Shown here one piece after another: positions 48,301-58,120 of a DNA stretch of 64,000 nucleotides (the stretch's first letter is position 1; each line of letters begins with the position of its first letter). A model generated the notes under the pieces. It was given only the letters and a program-made list of their open reading frames with translations. It did no database searches and had not been told where the DNA came from. Made by a program: the position numbers and the translations under genes. The DNA comes from Amylostereum areolatum (taxonomy: Eukaryota; Basidiomycota; Agaricomycetes; Russulales; Stereaceae). The stretch is taken from contig SAXG01000028.1 in the NCBI GenBank assembly GCA_012932865.1, positions 310,001-374,000 on the forward strand. The letters are read 5' to 3'.

Positions 48301-49491
48301 CCACAAGTGCCTTGGGAGCATGTATCCATCGACTTTGTCATGCCGCTCCCAGTCTCGGATGGAAAAGACGCCATCTGCAATGTGAACTGCATGGGTACCA
48401 AGCAGGTTGTATTCTGGGCCACGACCAAAGACCTAACGGAGGACGAACTCGCCTTCGAGTACCTACGCGAGGTGGTCCCCCATCATGGAATTCCTAGAAA
48501 GATCGTCAGCGACCGTGGCAGCGTGTTTGTCTCCAAATTCACCACAGCATTGTTCCAACTGTTAGGCATTGAAGGGAACCCGTCCACGGCGTATCACCCT
48601 CAGACGGACGGACAGACCGAACGCTCCAACATGACCATGGAAAACTACCTTCGCATCTTCGTCAATCAACGACAGGACAATTGGACACGTTACCTCCCAC
48701 TTGCCATGACTGCACTCAACAACATGGTCCATAGTTCGATTGGGATGTCTCCCAACTTTGCCAACTATGGTCGGGAACTCTACCTGGGGACAAACCCTCG
48801 ACGTGAGACAGACAACCCATCGGCGAACGAGTTTGCACAACGCATGCGAGACATCTATGAGGAAGCCCGCTCTGCGCTAAAGGCAGCACAGGACGATCAA
48901 AAGCGCTTTTACGATCGCAAGAAGGACGAACCAATAGATTACAAAATTGGCGACTTCGTCTGGCTGGAAGCCAAGACCAGAGATGGCCAAACCGTAATCA
49001 AAACGGCACGTCCTATGCAAAAGCTAGATGACAAGCGCTTTGGTCCTTTCGAAATCCTGGAAAAAGTCGGAGCATCGGCTTACAAGCTTCGCCTCCCTAC
49101 ATCCTGGTCACGAAAACATCCGGTCTTCAACGAGTCCCTCCTATCTCCACACAACGGTCCCGCCTTTGACAATCAGAAAGCACCTACACCTCCACCGCCA
49201 GAGTTAGTCCAAGGAGAGGAAGTCTATGAGGTCGAAAAGATTATAGACTCCAAGAAGGTTGGTCGCGGCTTCAAGTACCTCGTCAAATGGAAAGGCTACC
49301 CAGACAATGACAATACTTGGGAGCCTCTCACCAATCTCCAGAATGCCAAGAAACGCCTTGACGACTTCCACCGTGAACATCCGGGTGCCCCGAAACCTGC
49401 ACGCCTTAATCGTTGGAAACTCCTGTCAGAGGAAGAAACTGGATCTGATTACGACGAGGACGTCGAATCTAAGGAAGGGGTGATGTCATGA
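45316..49491 (+). CDS. pol: Element C Pol (protease, RT, RNase H, integrase, chromodomain)
   Basis: 1391 codons, uninterrupted. Protease LLDSGCTGSC (about 215-224); reverse transcriptase with YLDD (about 575-578); RNase H (about 715-800); integrase HHCC finger (HHDGPLVGHPGR...CETCQ, about 935-978) and D/D/E at SIDF (about 1005), SDRG (about 1064) and TERS (about 1099); C-terminal chromodomain (YLVKWKGYPDNDNTWEP, about 1318-1334). Where B has VDRLTKMV after the first catalytic Asp, C reads VNCMGTKQV. Probably expressed by -1 shift; the first ATG in frame is at 45331. The last codons overlap the 3' LTR. Confidence 0.92.
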   Translation: MRGLTMYTASEAQVSVSRSSGFVAPRWPGSRLHMRIVASDCTTTGDIPIMTSLTDSIGTGTRPVVILDTQASICEPSALDMASVSASVLDTALDTDSVLDMDPVKSGTTPCDGRGTAPKSCYMAPGTAQWTLRRLREDKPESAIAILRIWTHHRRRDEATYEAIKEITGMGDELACQALLELATPMQFIRSASAKEQTVIPTQLVVDSKRIVKALALLDSGCTGSCINTKFVQENHIPTRRTARPIPVRNADGTLNTGGPITEYVTLRLNIQDHEENIDLAVSNLGDMDLFIGHEWLKKHNPHINWKSGSIEFDRCPISCSRPPPLLNIDEDEEEEEEPVHMEKDEQLFAFDWDGYKATYHIRTHASDIAIEEHAKKKEQTFSERVPTAYHEFKDIFDKDDFDKLPERRPWDHAIELTPNFKPVDCKVYPLTLDEQKQLDAFLEENLRSGRIQPSKSPMASPFFFIKKKDGSLRPVQDYRKLNEMTIKNRYPLPLIQELVDKLKGARHFTKLDVRWGYNNVRIKEGDEWKAAFRTNKGLYEPTVMFFGLTNSPSTFQAMMNDLFKDLIHQGVVVVYLDDILIFTHTLEEHRRIVKEVLRILRENKLYLKPEKCEFEKAEIEYLGMIVGGGRVRMDPAKVASITNWPAPKTKKQLQSFLGFCNFYRRFIKDFSGIAHPMTKLTGKTEWVWDTPQQEAFEELKRRITSQPVLAIPTDDGQFRVEADSSDYATGAVLSQQQDNGKWHPVAFLSKSLSEAERNYEIYDKELLAIMTALEEWRQYLMGARQEFEIWSDHRNLTYFRKAQKLNRRQARWLTELQEYHCTLLHKPGKTMGKPDAISRLAGLEKGEKDNENIVLLKPELFRTLNHAGIITNGPDNVFIERIQEATLLRDHAVERALALKVKGWLEHADGTITWQHRLYVPRDKGLRADIIQAHHDGPLVGHPGRYKTHELITRNYWWPAIRDDVRKYVEGCETCQRTKIRHDRIATPLHPHDPPQVPWEHVSIDFVMPLPVSDGKDAICNVNCMGTKQVVFWATTKDLTEDELAFEYLREVVPHHGIPRKIVSDRGSVFVSKFTTALFQLLGIEGNPSTAYHPQTDGQTERSNMTMENYLRIFVNQRQDNWTRYLPLAMTALNNMVHSSIGMSPNFANYGRELYLGTNPRRETDNPSANEFAQRMRDIYEEARSALKAAQDDQKRFYDRKKDEPIDYKIGDFVWLEAKTRDGQTVIKTARPMQKLDDKRFGPFEILEKVGASAYKLRLPTSWSRKHPVFNESLLSPHNGPAFDNQKAPTPPPPELVQGEEVYEVEKIIDSKKVGRGFKYLVKWKGYPDNDNTWEPLTNLQNAKKRLDDFHREHPGAPKPARLNRWKLLSEEETGSDYDEDVESKEGVMS

Positions 49492-49940
49492 ACGGTCTAT
49501 AATTTTCTTTTTACTTTACATCGGTTACACGCTTTAGGACTTATCGACTTATCACCGGTCCGGCTCCACCTTGGCCCGGACCCGGCTCATCTATATCCCG
49601 CCCGGACCCACGTGACTCATCTCGGTCCGGGTCTGACTCCTTTCTCTTGACTCATGCTGTACGATACTGACTCATGCTGTGCTCTTTTACATACGACTGC
49701 TTACTTATACTTGGTCTGCTTACTGATCGCCGTGTATTGGTTGCTTACCTAAGTCTCTCTCCTCTTGTGTATATAAGGCTCGCTCTCGCTGTACATATTC
49801 CTTATCTCGAGCTAGTCAATTCTACCGACTTTGCTTGCTTTCCCTTGTCTGTCGCCGTGTCTGATCGGCTCCCCTCTGTCGTCCTCTTCCTCTGTCAGCT
49901 TTGTCGTAACTTGGTGCTGTCGCACTAGTCGTTGCTGACA
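49484..49940 (+). repeat. Element C 3' LTR (457 bp)
   Basis: No difference from the 5' LTR was seen by eye. A short purine tract (AAGGAAGGGG) precedes it. Confidence 0.95.
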
Positions 49941-49945
49941 CTCAT

Positions 49946-50170
49946 GAGGTGAAGTACCTCAGGACTCTCAGTTCGGACACACGGTTCCATCACCTAATCA
50001 ATGTTTGCTATTCCATTCTGGCATGTTGAACTTCCAACACATGCGCTCTGGTAGGCTAACGGTCATTTGCAGAAAACAAACAGTGATTATCCGCTTCCGG
50101 CCACCATTCCGCCATGCGGGTTATGGTCATCATTGAAGTGTTGGCTAGATGCTGTCATCCACCGATATGA
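49946..50170 (+). pseudogene. Continuation of the gene interrupted by element C
   Basis: Removing C and one CTCAT restores ...PTHE followed by a GTGAAGTACC...TTTGCAG intron (about 49949-50071). A coding-like exon then continues in phase (KTNSDYPLPATIPPCG). The frame stays open to TGA at 50369, but its second half overlaps antisense to the KDZ pseudogene and may not be genuine coding. Confidence 0.4.
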
Positions 50171-50184
50171 GCCCGACATCATAC

Positions 50185-52450
50185 ATGTCCGACGATTGGT
50201 CGCGGACGTGACCTCCGATAAACCAACTTATCTCTGGGAGAAAGAAGATGGATTGTGGGCAGGAAGGGAGGAAACTCGAGATATTTGCTCCCGTCGACCC
50301 GCTGTCGGAGGTAGATTCCATACTTGCACATTATGTCGTATAAGGCGAGGACCCTGTTTATTCCCTTGACATTGTGCTTGAAGGTGCTACACAGTGCGTA
50401 GTCCACATTCATTTGTCTGTGTGGAGGTGTGAGATGGGAAAATGATCTGATAATTATATATGTACTTCTCTCCCTTCTGCAAGTCAACAGTGCCAAGAGG
50501 AAACCAGGCTCCATGATCTCCGCACGCTGTGGAAACGACACCTGAAACGTCGCAGCCCTTGTGCTCCGACTCTGCCTGTGAGATAGCGCGATGGTTGGCA
50601 CATTTAACTCTGGTGGCCTAATCGGGTTGTCAGTTTCATATGTCCGACATCCGACATCCGACATCCGACATCTAACATCCGACATCTGATGTCCAACATC
50701 TGATGTCTGACACCTGATATCCGACATTGAGAATGACTTACCTTTGTCTCAACTGCATGTCGAAGATGTACGAGGTATCGGGCCTCTGGTACAAAATAAC
50801 CTGTTCCATGCCCAAGGCGAACCTCACGCTGTGCAGGGGTAGCGGAACTGAGGTGCTGTGCGCTGTAGTTTCCGTCGAGGACAACACTGGAAGTGTACTT
50901 GCACCTGTAGCTGGGACATGAGCTTGAGGTTGGAAAATGGTGCATAGGAACTCTAACGTCTCGGGATCACTTTTCCAATCAGGTTTCAAGTTGACACCAG
51001 GCTGTGGACATGCAACACAAAACAAACTGAGTTGCCCTGGTTGGAGCGACTTGGTTGTATTCCAAGCCCCAAAGTGTTTGAGCAATGTGATGTGTCGGTA
51101 TTGACGATTGACACGGCCCAGTTTGACATGGCGTGCCTTGTGAACATGGTTAGTCTTCTGATATACGGAAAGTCCGACCAACATACCAGAACTGTGCTAG
51201 GTGACACCCTTGAGGTCTTGACTTTGAGGTGGTTATAGAAACCTCCGATTGTAACATTCGAGTTCAGGTTTTCGTCACTGGCATCATCTAACACAGAGAA
51301 GGTGAAGGCGGTCTTCGGAGTTTTGACGCTAGCAGGATACAGGCCAAGCGCGAGTAGTTGAAGATCTGCACTTGCAGCACCGTCACATTGACAGAAATGA
51401 ACACCCATTTGATGAACACCTGTAGAGTGTACGAGGACCATCATCCGATTGCCAAGAGAGTCCTGGGGACCAGGAGCCATCAGATCAGGGGCAGGTGATG
51501 GAGTATCATTGTCTTCAAAGTCATTGTCTTCTTCGGGGGATGTGATACCTGCGAGATTTGGAGTAAAGGTTTGTTGGGTGGGAGTCGTTGGTGGTGTCAA
51601 AGACAAAGTGTTTGGGGGTGGTGAATGAGGAGGGGGTGTGGCTTCTGGAGAGGGTGTCGGAAGGTGGGATTGACCTGTGTTACGAAGTGATAGAGGGATG
51701 GCCGAATGAGGGGAGGTGTCAGATGCCCTTGAATGCTGTGTCGGAAGAGGTGCCAGAAGAAGAGGTGGTGTAGTTAAATTGGTTGACGAGATTGAGACGT
51801 GAGGTTCTTGTAATGGGCAGGGTTTTCCTCCATGACCTAGAGAAATAAAAACACCGACGTCTCGGAGCCATGCTCCTTTGAAGTGTCCTCTTGTCCACCG
51901 CTGGACTCAATGGAATGGGTGTCGGATGTGGTCTTTGCGAAGACATTCAGAGCAAACATTGGGTGATCCAAAGCAATCCTTGCAGCACCAATTGCCATCT
52001 CCATCTCCACAGTCAACACATTTCACAGACATCGGAGCTTCCCTCTTCTGCATGACGGCAATGAAGAGTCGGAGACGGACTTTCCACTCCTTCATGAGCA
52101 TATTTTGTGTCTGCAATAAAATAAAGTCAATAGATTATTCACTCAGAATAATAGTCGCTGACCTTCCCAGCACGTCGAGGGAAAAGCGGTGGAGGTGGAG
52201 GTGGTTGCCAGTGAGGATTGGTATCGACATCAACATCAAAGTCATCAACATTATCAAGGTTTGGGGTGTAATCGGTGAGAGAGTTGTGTCGAGTACTATT
52301 ATCTCGTTTCTCGACTGTGAGTTTGTCTGGGCGACGGACTTTGATCTTGTCGAGAATTGGCCCCTTCTTGAAAGTCACAGTGCCATACCAGTTTCGTTTA
52401 GCATTATGTTGTGTGATGCGCGAGGAAGTGAAGAGTGTGGTCCTTGTCAT
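50185..52450 (-). pseudogene. KDZ transposase with CxC2 cysteine cluster
   Basis: Minus strand, exons about 52450-52163, 52110-51187, 51136-50742, 50607-50466, 50416-50185, with introns of about 50 nt. CxC2-type cluster (CVDCGDGDGNWCCKDCFG...CSEC), then LGHGGKPCP, GVHQMGVHFCQC, CPQPGVNL, LDGNYSAQHL and CANHRA...VDYALCS...YDIMCKY, the standard KDZ order. A TGA (51909-51907) stands where relatives have Trp (HPFHW-QRW context), and phases near 50.9 and 50.6 kb are off by one. The C-terminal third is missing. KDZ enzymes are DDE transposases expanded in mushrooms. Confidence 0.75.
50638..50728. repeat. 7-bp tandem repeat (CCGACAT) in a KDZ intron
   Basis: About 11 imperfect copies of CCGACAT/CTGATGT on the plus strand within the intron before the CANHRA exon. 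Confidence 0.7.
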
Positions 52451-52891
52451 GTTCTAAAGCTGAGGATGGTCAGGATGTACTGGGGATGGTGGATGTTGAT
52501 AGCGAAGATGTCGGGAGTCAACTCGATATGTTATCTGATGCCTCCGGCATCTCCCGTGCTAATCAGAGCTAACCCAAAAGGCCTTTGCATAATACATATT
52601 TATTGAAACTGAGATGACTATAGTACTGAGACTACATTAGGTCCTGTGTGTATGATGATTGATATGATTGTGGCATAAGGCTGTGTCGGAGGTAGAAAGT
52701 GTCGGAGGTGGAAAGTGTCGGAGGATCGGAGGATCGGAGGATCGGAGGGTTGGAGGGTTGGAGGGTCGGAGGGTCGGAGGGTCGGAGGGTTGGAGGGCTG
52801 ACAGGTTTCTGAGGGCACAAGTGTAGGGGTGACCCCCTGTAGGACCATATGTATAATTAGACCCCATGGGCCCACTGTGGGACCTGTGTTA
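52451..52891. repeat. Intergenic with 8-bp GGAGGATC/GGAGGGTY tandem repeat
   Basis: Upstream of the KDZ gene. About 52715-52800 is an imperfect 8-bp tandem repeat (CGGAGGAT then GGAGGGTT/C). No gene seen. Confidence 0.6.
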
Positions 52892-53546
52892 TAGAGCTCT
52901 TCACGAATGCACTCTTACAGGTACCTGCAACCTTGAGACAGGTACCTGTGGCTCCAGATCTTATACTCCCACTCTCACGAGTATCAGGCACACAGGTACC
53001 TGTGGCACGGATACTCCCACTCGCGGATACACAGGTATAACAAGTACCTGTTGTTCCTAGAAAATATGATACAAGCAGCAGTAGTGGCCTTCTTGGACTC
53101 ATCTTGGAAGCTCTGTTAGGCATATTGACACTCCATCTTCAAGGCAAGGACAATGCTAGTAACATTTAAGTACAGGTAAACATGTATCAGAGTATGATAT
53201 AGCATACCACACAAGGCTTTCAGCTATATATGTGAGGGGAGGAGAGGAAATGGATGAGAAAGGGGCCACAATAGAAACAACAGTACATAAGGATCTGCAA
53301 GAGAGAATGCTTATATCAATCCAACAGCTATTATCTGTAATTATATCAAGATCAACCCTGCCAAAGTACCTGACAGGTATTTGACAGGTACTTGCACAGG
53401 TAACCTGTGAGCTCAAAAGTCATACCTGTACTCTCACGAGTATCAGGCACACGAGTACTCGTATCCGCGGATGGCAATACCCACGGATGTGCCTTACAGG
53501 TACTCATACAGGTACTCACAAGTATAGCCACTCGTGAAGAGCTCTA
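52892..53546. mobile_element. hAT-like MITE, 655 bp
   Basis: Perfect 15-bp terminal inverted repeats TAGAGCTCTTCACGA (52892-52906; 53532-53546). The 8-bp target duplication CTGTGTTA (52884-52891; 53547-53554) and the TAGAG terminus fit hAT elements. Many GGTACCTG/CAGGTACC subterminal motifs lie in both halves. No coding capacity. A matching empty site is at about 18.2 kb. Confidence 0.8.
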
Positions 53547-53554
53547 CTGTGTTA

Positions 53555-53890
53555 AGATCGGGTTAGTAGACTGGTGGGATATGTGTTACTGACAGACTTG
53601 TTTGACTAGACCATGTGTGTTGCATGACCCTACCAATGGTGTGATAAGAACAAGATAACACATTATAAGCTTTAAGAACTATTATAGCACCTGCATAACT
53701 ATTTTGTACTACACAGTATGGGGGGGGTCAATATAGTACTACACAATAAAAGGGGGTGTTGTATCGACTACAAAACCCTACACAGACCCTTATCTTACTA
53801 TGGCTACTATAGAGTGCAACAGAGACATAGTCAGTGGTCTATAGACCTATGTAGTTACCACATCTGTTATGTAGTGATGAGTTTTTCCTG
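53555..53890. other. Intergenic, no gene seen
   Basis: AT-rich DNA with GGGTTAGTAGAC shared with 18.2 kb and repeated TACTACACA words. Confidence 0.3.
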
Positions 53891-54452
53891 ATGTCACGGC
53901 TTACGACCTTACGCACGCCTTCGAGTCTGTGCCAGGACTTTGTTTTTCTTTGTTTCACATCCCAAGTTTTCCTTACATACCGCCGTTCGTCTGCATTGAG
54001 TCGTCAGCTTCAACTTCAAGTTCTTTGCTCTTCACTAGTTTTAGTAGCCTCCTCGTCTTCAGCATGCAATTCTCCTTTAAATTGCTCTCACGACCGCCAT
54101 CACGACCACCCAGGTGCTTGGCAGTGCACAGACCAGTCAGTCGACTCCCTCCCAGTGGTCTTGCGTTGTTTCCCACTGACATTAAACGGCCGCTGTCGCC
54201 GTCGTCTTCTTCAGAATTTGGTGCTACCTGCTCTGGCGAGAGTCTCTCCAGCGGACACATCCTATTTGCCACCTGCGGGGACAGCCACGGGAGACAAGTG
54301 CATTACAAACAGCGGCGGCACCCTTGAATGTCAAGTCAAGTGAGTGCGCCCTCTCCGTCGTCGAAGCTTGCGTGAACGGCTTGTTTTCCGGTGGCAGGTT
54401 CACTGGAACCTGCAACATCTGCGCCATCGAGTCGGGCACGACCATGTAAAAG
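53891..54452 (+). CDS. Possible small cysteine-containing protein, two exons, doubtful
   Basis: ATG 53891 opens 150 codons that include a hydrophobic stretch (LQVLCSSLVLVASSSSAC) resembling a signal peptide. After ...GGTLECQVK, a GTGAGT...GGCAG intron (about 54341-54398) can join to FTGTCNICAIESGTTM and TAA. The antisense frame 54631-54224 overlaps, so only one of the two can be real. No family recognised. Confidence 0.25.
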
Positions 54453-54631
54453 ACAACTGCCTCTCGAACAACAAGTGCCAGCTTACCTGCCCTTGAGAAG
54501 GCTCTCCAGCCGTCGACAATCCGATGCCCGCACAGGCGCACCGTTTGTGCAGGAGTGACGATCACTGTTCCTCGAAGAGTCGAATCATCCTCTTTATTTG
54601 GCCTTAATTGTACGTTTTGACTAGGGGTCAT
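54224..54631 (-). CDS. Hypothetical minus-strand ORF, 135 aa, alternative to the plus-strand model
   Basis: ATG-started frame with a plausible beta-rich segment (LRGTVIVTPAQTVRLCGHR, then LALVVREAVVFYMVVPDS). The style recalls fungal arrestin-like proteins, but no diagnostic motif is present. Further weak minus-strand frames upstream (to about 55120) could be other exons of a decayed gene. Confidence 0.25.
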   Translation of the reverse strand: MTPSQNVQLRPNKEDDSTLRGTVIVTPAQTVRLCGHRIVDGWRAFSRAGKLALVVREAVVFYMVVPDSMAQMLQVPVNLPPENKPFTQASTTERAHSLDLTFKGAAAVCNALVSRGCPRRWQIGCVRWRDSRQSR

Positions 54632-55254
54632 AGTCGATCAATCGAATAAGGATCATATTTGCGTTATTTAAATCATCGGGTGGAAGCACAGGAGATCTAG
54701 AACGACGGCGAGTACTTGGAAATGCATTAATGCTAAGTGTGAACGCGAACCGAGCGGCTGGCATACCTTTCTAGTCGATGAGATAAGCACGAGCACAAGG
54801 TGGCGCTCGATGACCGTGATGACGGCCTCAAGACGGGGGTCGTGGGTTCAGCCATCAATCTTGCCATGCAGAACAAGATCCTCAACAGAGCTGAGAATAG
54901 CATGCATGACATGACCGCGCCGTGACATATGGTGGCCGTCCAAGCATGAGGCTTCCTGCAGGGGGCGAGAATATAGCCTGAGCCTGAGTGGCGAAAACGC
55001 AAATCGGTGCTGTCCGACAGGAGAACAAGATTGCAGACACTTCATACATGTTTCCCTAGCGAGGATATTTGCGTTACAGTATGGATCCATGGGTAGTGTG
55101 GTGGTGGAAGTCAAGAGCAAGCGGCGGTGAGATCATGCCAACAGCGGAGAGGCGTGACGGCCCGGATGTATAGGAAGTTTCGGCCAAGGTCCACCCACTG
55201 ATTGACTCCCACTTGGCACTTACAGACATGTTTCAATATTGGTGTGTATTCCTG
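54632..55254. other. Weak minus-strand frames, no confident gene
   Basis: A minus-strand frame 55120-54848 followed in the same frame by a stop and more open sequence may be the 5' part of the preceding decayed gene. Nothing else recognised. Confidence 0.25.
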
Positions 55255-57009
55255 CATCAGGAAAACTCCACTTACTTGACAGTGCCTTGGGACCCTTGGG
55301 CAAGTCACCCAAGGTCCCAAGCTCTAAGTAACATGGCACTTGGCCAAGCCATGTCCCTTTACTTGTCCAAGGTCAGCTATAACTTGACCATGCCTTCCTA
55401 GGCACTTGAAGATCCTGTACAATGTCCTTGAGCATACCTTGTCACTCAAGTACTCATGAGTTAGGTCCTTTTGATAGCTTGAGTTCTGTCTTGAAGAGCC
55501 TTGTCAAGACCTTAGATGCACACACATTTCAGGGATGGGAAATCAAATTGTTATTCATAACTACTAAGTACAGGTAGATACTGCTAGGTACATGTAGAGA
55601 GGTACAAGAGAAACATGAAGAGAGATTGAGACACCAAGAACCAACACATCAGAATGATATCACTAGCTCCTAACAAATCCTACCAGCTCCGTGTCAAACA
55701 ACCTCGAAAAAATATGGAAGCAAGAAGACATACCTTGTTGACAGCTCCGACGAGGACGACAGCGACGGATGACGAAGCTGCAAGCGTTGGGGGCGACAGA
55801 GCCGCAAGCGTCGGAATGACAGAGACGCAAGGCGGGGGCATTGAGGCGGCGGGATGTGAGGATGCCGTCGACGCTGGGGGGTGACACGGGAGTGGGCGCT
55901 GGGAACGACGGGCGTCGCTGTGGGAGCGACGAGGGCGTTGGCGTTGGGGACGCCGTCCGCGCTGCGGGCGACGGGTACATTGGCGTTGGGGGGTGACAAG
56001 CGCGTGGGTGTTGGGGTGATGAGCGCGTGGGCATTGGAGGTGACGAGCGCGTTGTCGTTGGCGGATGACGAGGCGTTGGCGTCGAGGGCGTTGGCGCTGG
56101 GAGGTGACGAAGGAGTGGGCGCTGGGGACGACACGTGTCGCCGTGATGAAGCCATCGGCGCTGGGGTCGACGCACGTGGGCATTGCGGGCGACGGGGGGT
56201 AACAAGGGCATGGGCGTTGGCGGGTAACGAGGTGGTGTCGAGGGAGTGGGTGCTGGGGGGAGACAAGGGAGTGGGCGCTGAGGACGACGCGCATCATTGT
56301 GATGATGCCGTCAGCACTGGGGGCGACGCGCGTCGGCACTGGGGGTGACGGGCGCGTTGGCGTTGAGGGCGACGGGTGTGGGTGTTGAGGGCGACGGGCG
56401 TGGCCGTTGAGGACAACGGGGAGAGGAGGGTTGGAGGCGAGGCGGTGACATGGCCGTTGAGGCGACGGGAACACAGGTCTTGAGAATGGTGGGGTGACGA
56501 GGGTGTGGTCGAGGGTGACGGGGGCGTGAGGAGAGGGCGACGGCGACGATGACGCCAGCATTGATGGCGATGACGTTGCCGGTGTTGACGACATTGACGT
56601 TGCCGGTGTTGGCGACGTTGATGGCGGCGAGGGCGACGACGGTGGTGAAGCCAGGTCCACGACAATGACGGTTGTCGTGGTCAAGAACAAGGAGACGACG
56701 CGGCGTTGAGCGTTGAGAAAATAGTAGCTCACGTGATTCATCTCATTCTCGAATTCACCAAGTCGCGACTCGCGACTTAGCAACTTTCGAGATCAATTCA
56801 AGTTTTTGGAATTCATGCAAACTACCTATAAAATGTTCAAGTATATAAGTAAATTAGTAGATTTCTAAGGGCCCTTCCAAGTGCTTCCTTTTTCAGTAAG
56901 TATGCAAGTATTGTTGTTCCAGTTCCAGTTCTGTCTAAGGGTTGTCCCCAAGTCCAAGCTGCTGGCTCCAAGTCCAAGTACAGCTCAAGTACTTGGAGTT
57001 TTCCTGATG
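55255..57009. mobile_element. Non-autonomous TIR element with GC-rich core, copy 2
   Basis: 25-bp terminal inverted repeats starting CATCAGGAAAACTCCA (55255-55279; 56985-57009) with two mismatches, flanked by TG on both sides. Subterminal regions are rich in CAAGG/CTTGG words and contain a hairpin (CTTGGGACC...GGTCCCAAG, about 55282-55320). The core (about 55745-56715) is the same type of GC-rich minisatellite DNA as in 35987-37865, in reverse orientation, with a shared border (CGCCGCGTCGTCTC...ACCACGACAA). Confidence 0.65.
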
Positions 57010-57264
57010 TGGCACAGTGGCAGGCAGTGGATACTGGTAGTGTTGCACAAATACGAGTGGATATGCTGACTGACCATGTTGTATTGAATACATATTATTA
57101 TGAGGGGGAGAAATAGCATATCTATTTGTAGCTGTACTATATCATATCATAATCATCAAATACTCTTATTTATTTGTATCTAACTAGCATAGACCCATGC
57201 ATTGCACTCATTCAAGTAGCAAGGCTGTGGTGATTGTATTCAAATAAGCAACAAATAAGCATAA
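57010..57264. other. AT-rich spacer
   Basis: No frame of note. Repeated ATATCATA words. Confidence 0.3.
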
Positions 57265-57925
57265 CTAAGTACTAAGCATGAAGTGTAGAAGATTCAACTC
57301 GCAGTCCGATAGTAGGAAAACTGTAGCCGGGATGCCTAGAGGGGTTTGTGACGGTCCCAAATGCTCTCGCTCGTGTCGGGCTCTCTTGGCAATCTGCCAT
57401 TTCGATAGCAGAGTGGGTTGTTCTGTTCCTTGAGGGTTCAGAGCTGGAGTCCTTGGGGGCGTAGGAAGCAAGTCGCTGAGGGCCGAGTAGGCCTGCGAAT
57501 ATGCAATGTCGATGAGGACATATCACCTGTGATATGGATAACAAAAGGATCAGTAAAGCCTTTACTATCACATTGATTGATACTGTATGCACGTACCATC
57601 TATGAAAGCTCCGTTCGAGGCTTGCTGGTTGGTTGGGTTCTTGCATTATCGTGTCGCCTGTCGTTGATTCGGACGTGGACGACACAATACAATGCTGTTG
57701 CGGACCTTCAGGATCCTGAGGATGTCGTTGTGCTCGCACTCAAGACCGGCGGTGGCCAATGGCGTCAGCCGAGGAAAGCTGTAGACAACAATATAGTAAG
57801 CAAGGACATTGATCAGTTTGTTAAGGTCAGTCATACCTGGACGGCCGTGTTCTCGTTCGCTTGCGAGGAGGTTGAATGGGCACTGTTTCTGGGGGCTGCA
57901 TCTTGGACGGAATCAGTGGACCTGC
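57265..57925 (-). CDS. Possible minus-strand gene, basic N terminus, doubtful
   Basis: A start near 57907 (MQPPETVPIQPPRKRTRTRP) can be spliced over a GTATGA...CTACAG intron (about 57840-57787) to FPRLTPLATAGLECEHNDI. The last segment (TPLATAGL...HNDILRILK) resembles one ankyrin-type helix pair. A second frame continues to a stop at 57265, so the model needs another junction. Weak. Confidence 0.25.
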
Positions 57926-58120
57926 GTTCCTGCTCGGTGCACCATCCCAATGGCCAGCCAATGTCACCCCCAACTCGCATAGATTCTTCTGCACAAATAG
58001 TACATGTCAGTTCGTCTCGCAAGAGAGAAAGAAAATGCGCACATGATCCAGATGAATGCACCGAGATGCACTGGATGCAGATGACAGGGTGTGCTGTACT
58101 GTGTCGTGTCGGGTCGTGTC

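Larger units (their letters stand above)
42426..49940 (+). mobile_element. Element C: intact-looking Ty3/gypsy chromovirus, recent insertion
   Basis: LTRs 42426-42882 and 49484-49940, each 457 bp and apparently identical; 5-bp target duplication CTCAT. The interior carries a self-priming PBS, a 470-nt AUG-free leader, ORF0, gag and pol without premature stops other than the ORF0 terminator. It disrupts a multi-exon host gene. Confidence 0.95.

Noticed and set aside
16295..50370. A giant Starship-like mobile element carrying the gene pairs
   Set aside because: No tyrosine-recombinase captain gene was recognised, no common outer borders were found, and such elements are described from ascomycetes.
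50638..50728. Regularly repeated CCGACAT units resembling a CRISPR-like array
   Set aside because: A 7-bp simple tandem repeat without spacers, in a eukaryotic intron.
35000..53000. Frequent TCCGAC/GTCGGA words as a possible transposase-binding motif
   Set aside because: Many lie in Ser-Asp codon pairs of acidic coding regions and in simple repeats; without counts against a background the enrichment cannot be claimed.
55663..56783. Minus-strand frames of 180-370 codons
   Set aside because: Same minisatellite type as at 36-37.5 kb, inside the second TIR element; no domain and frames open in parallel.
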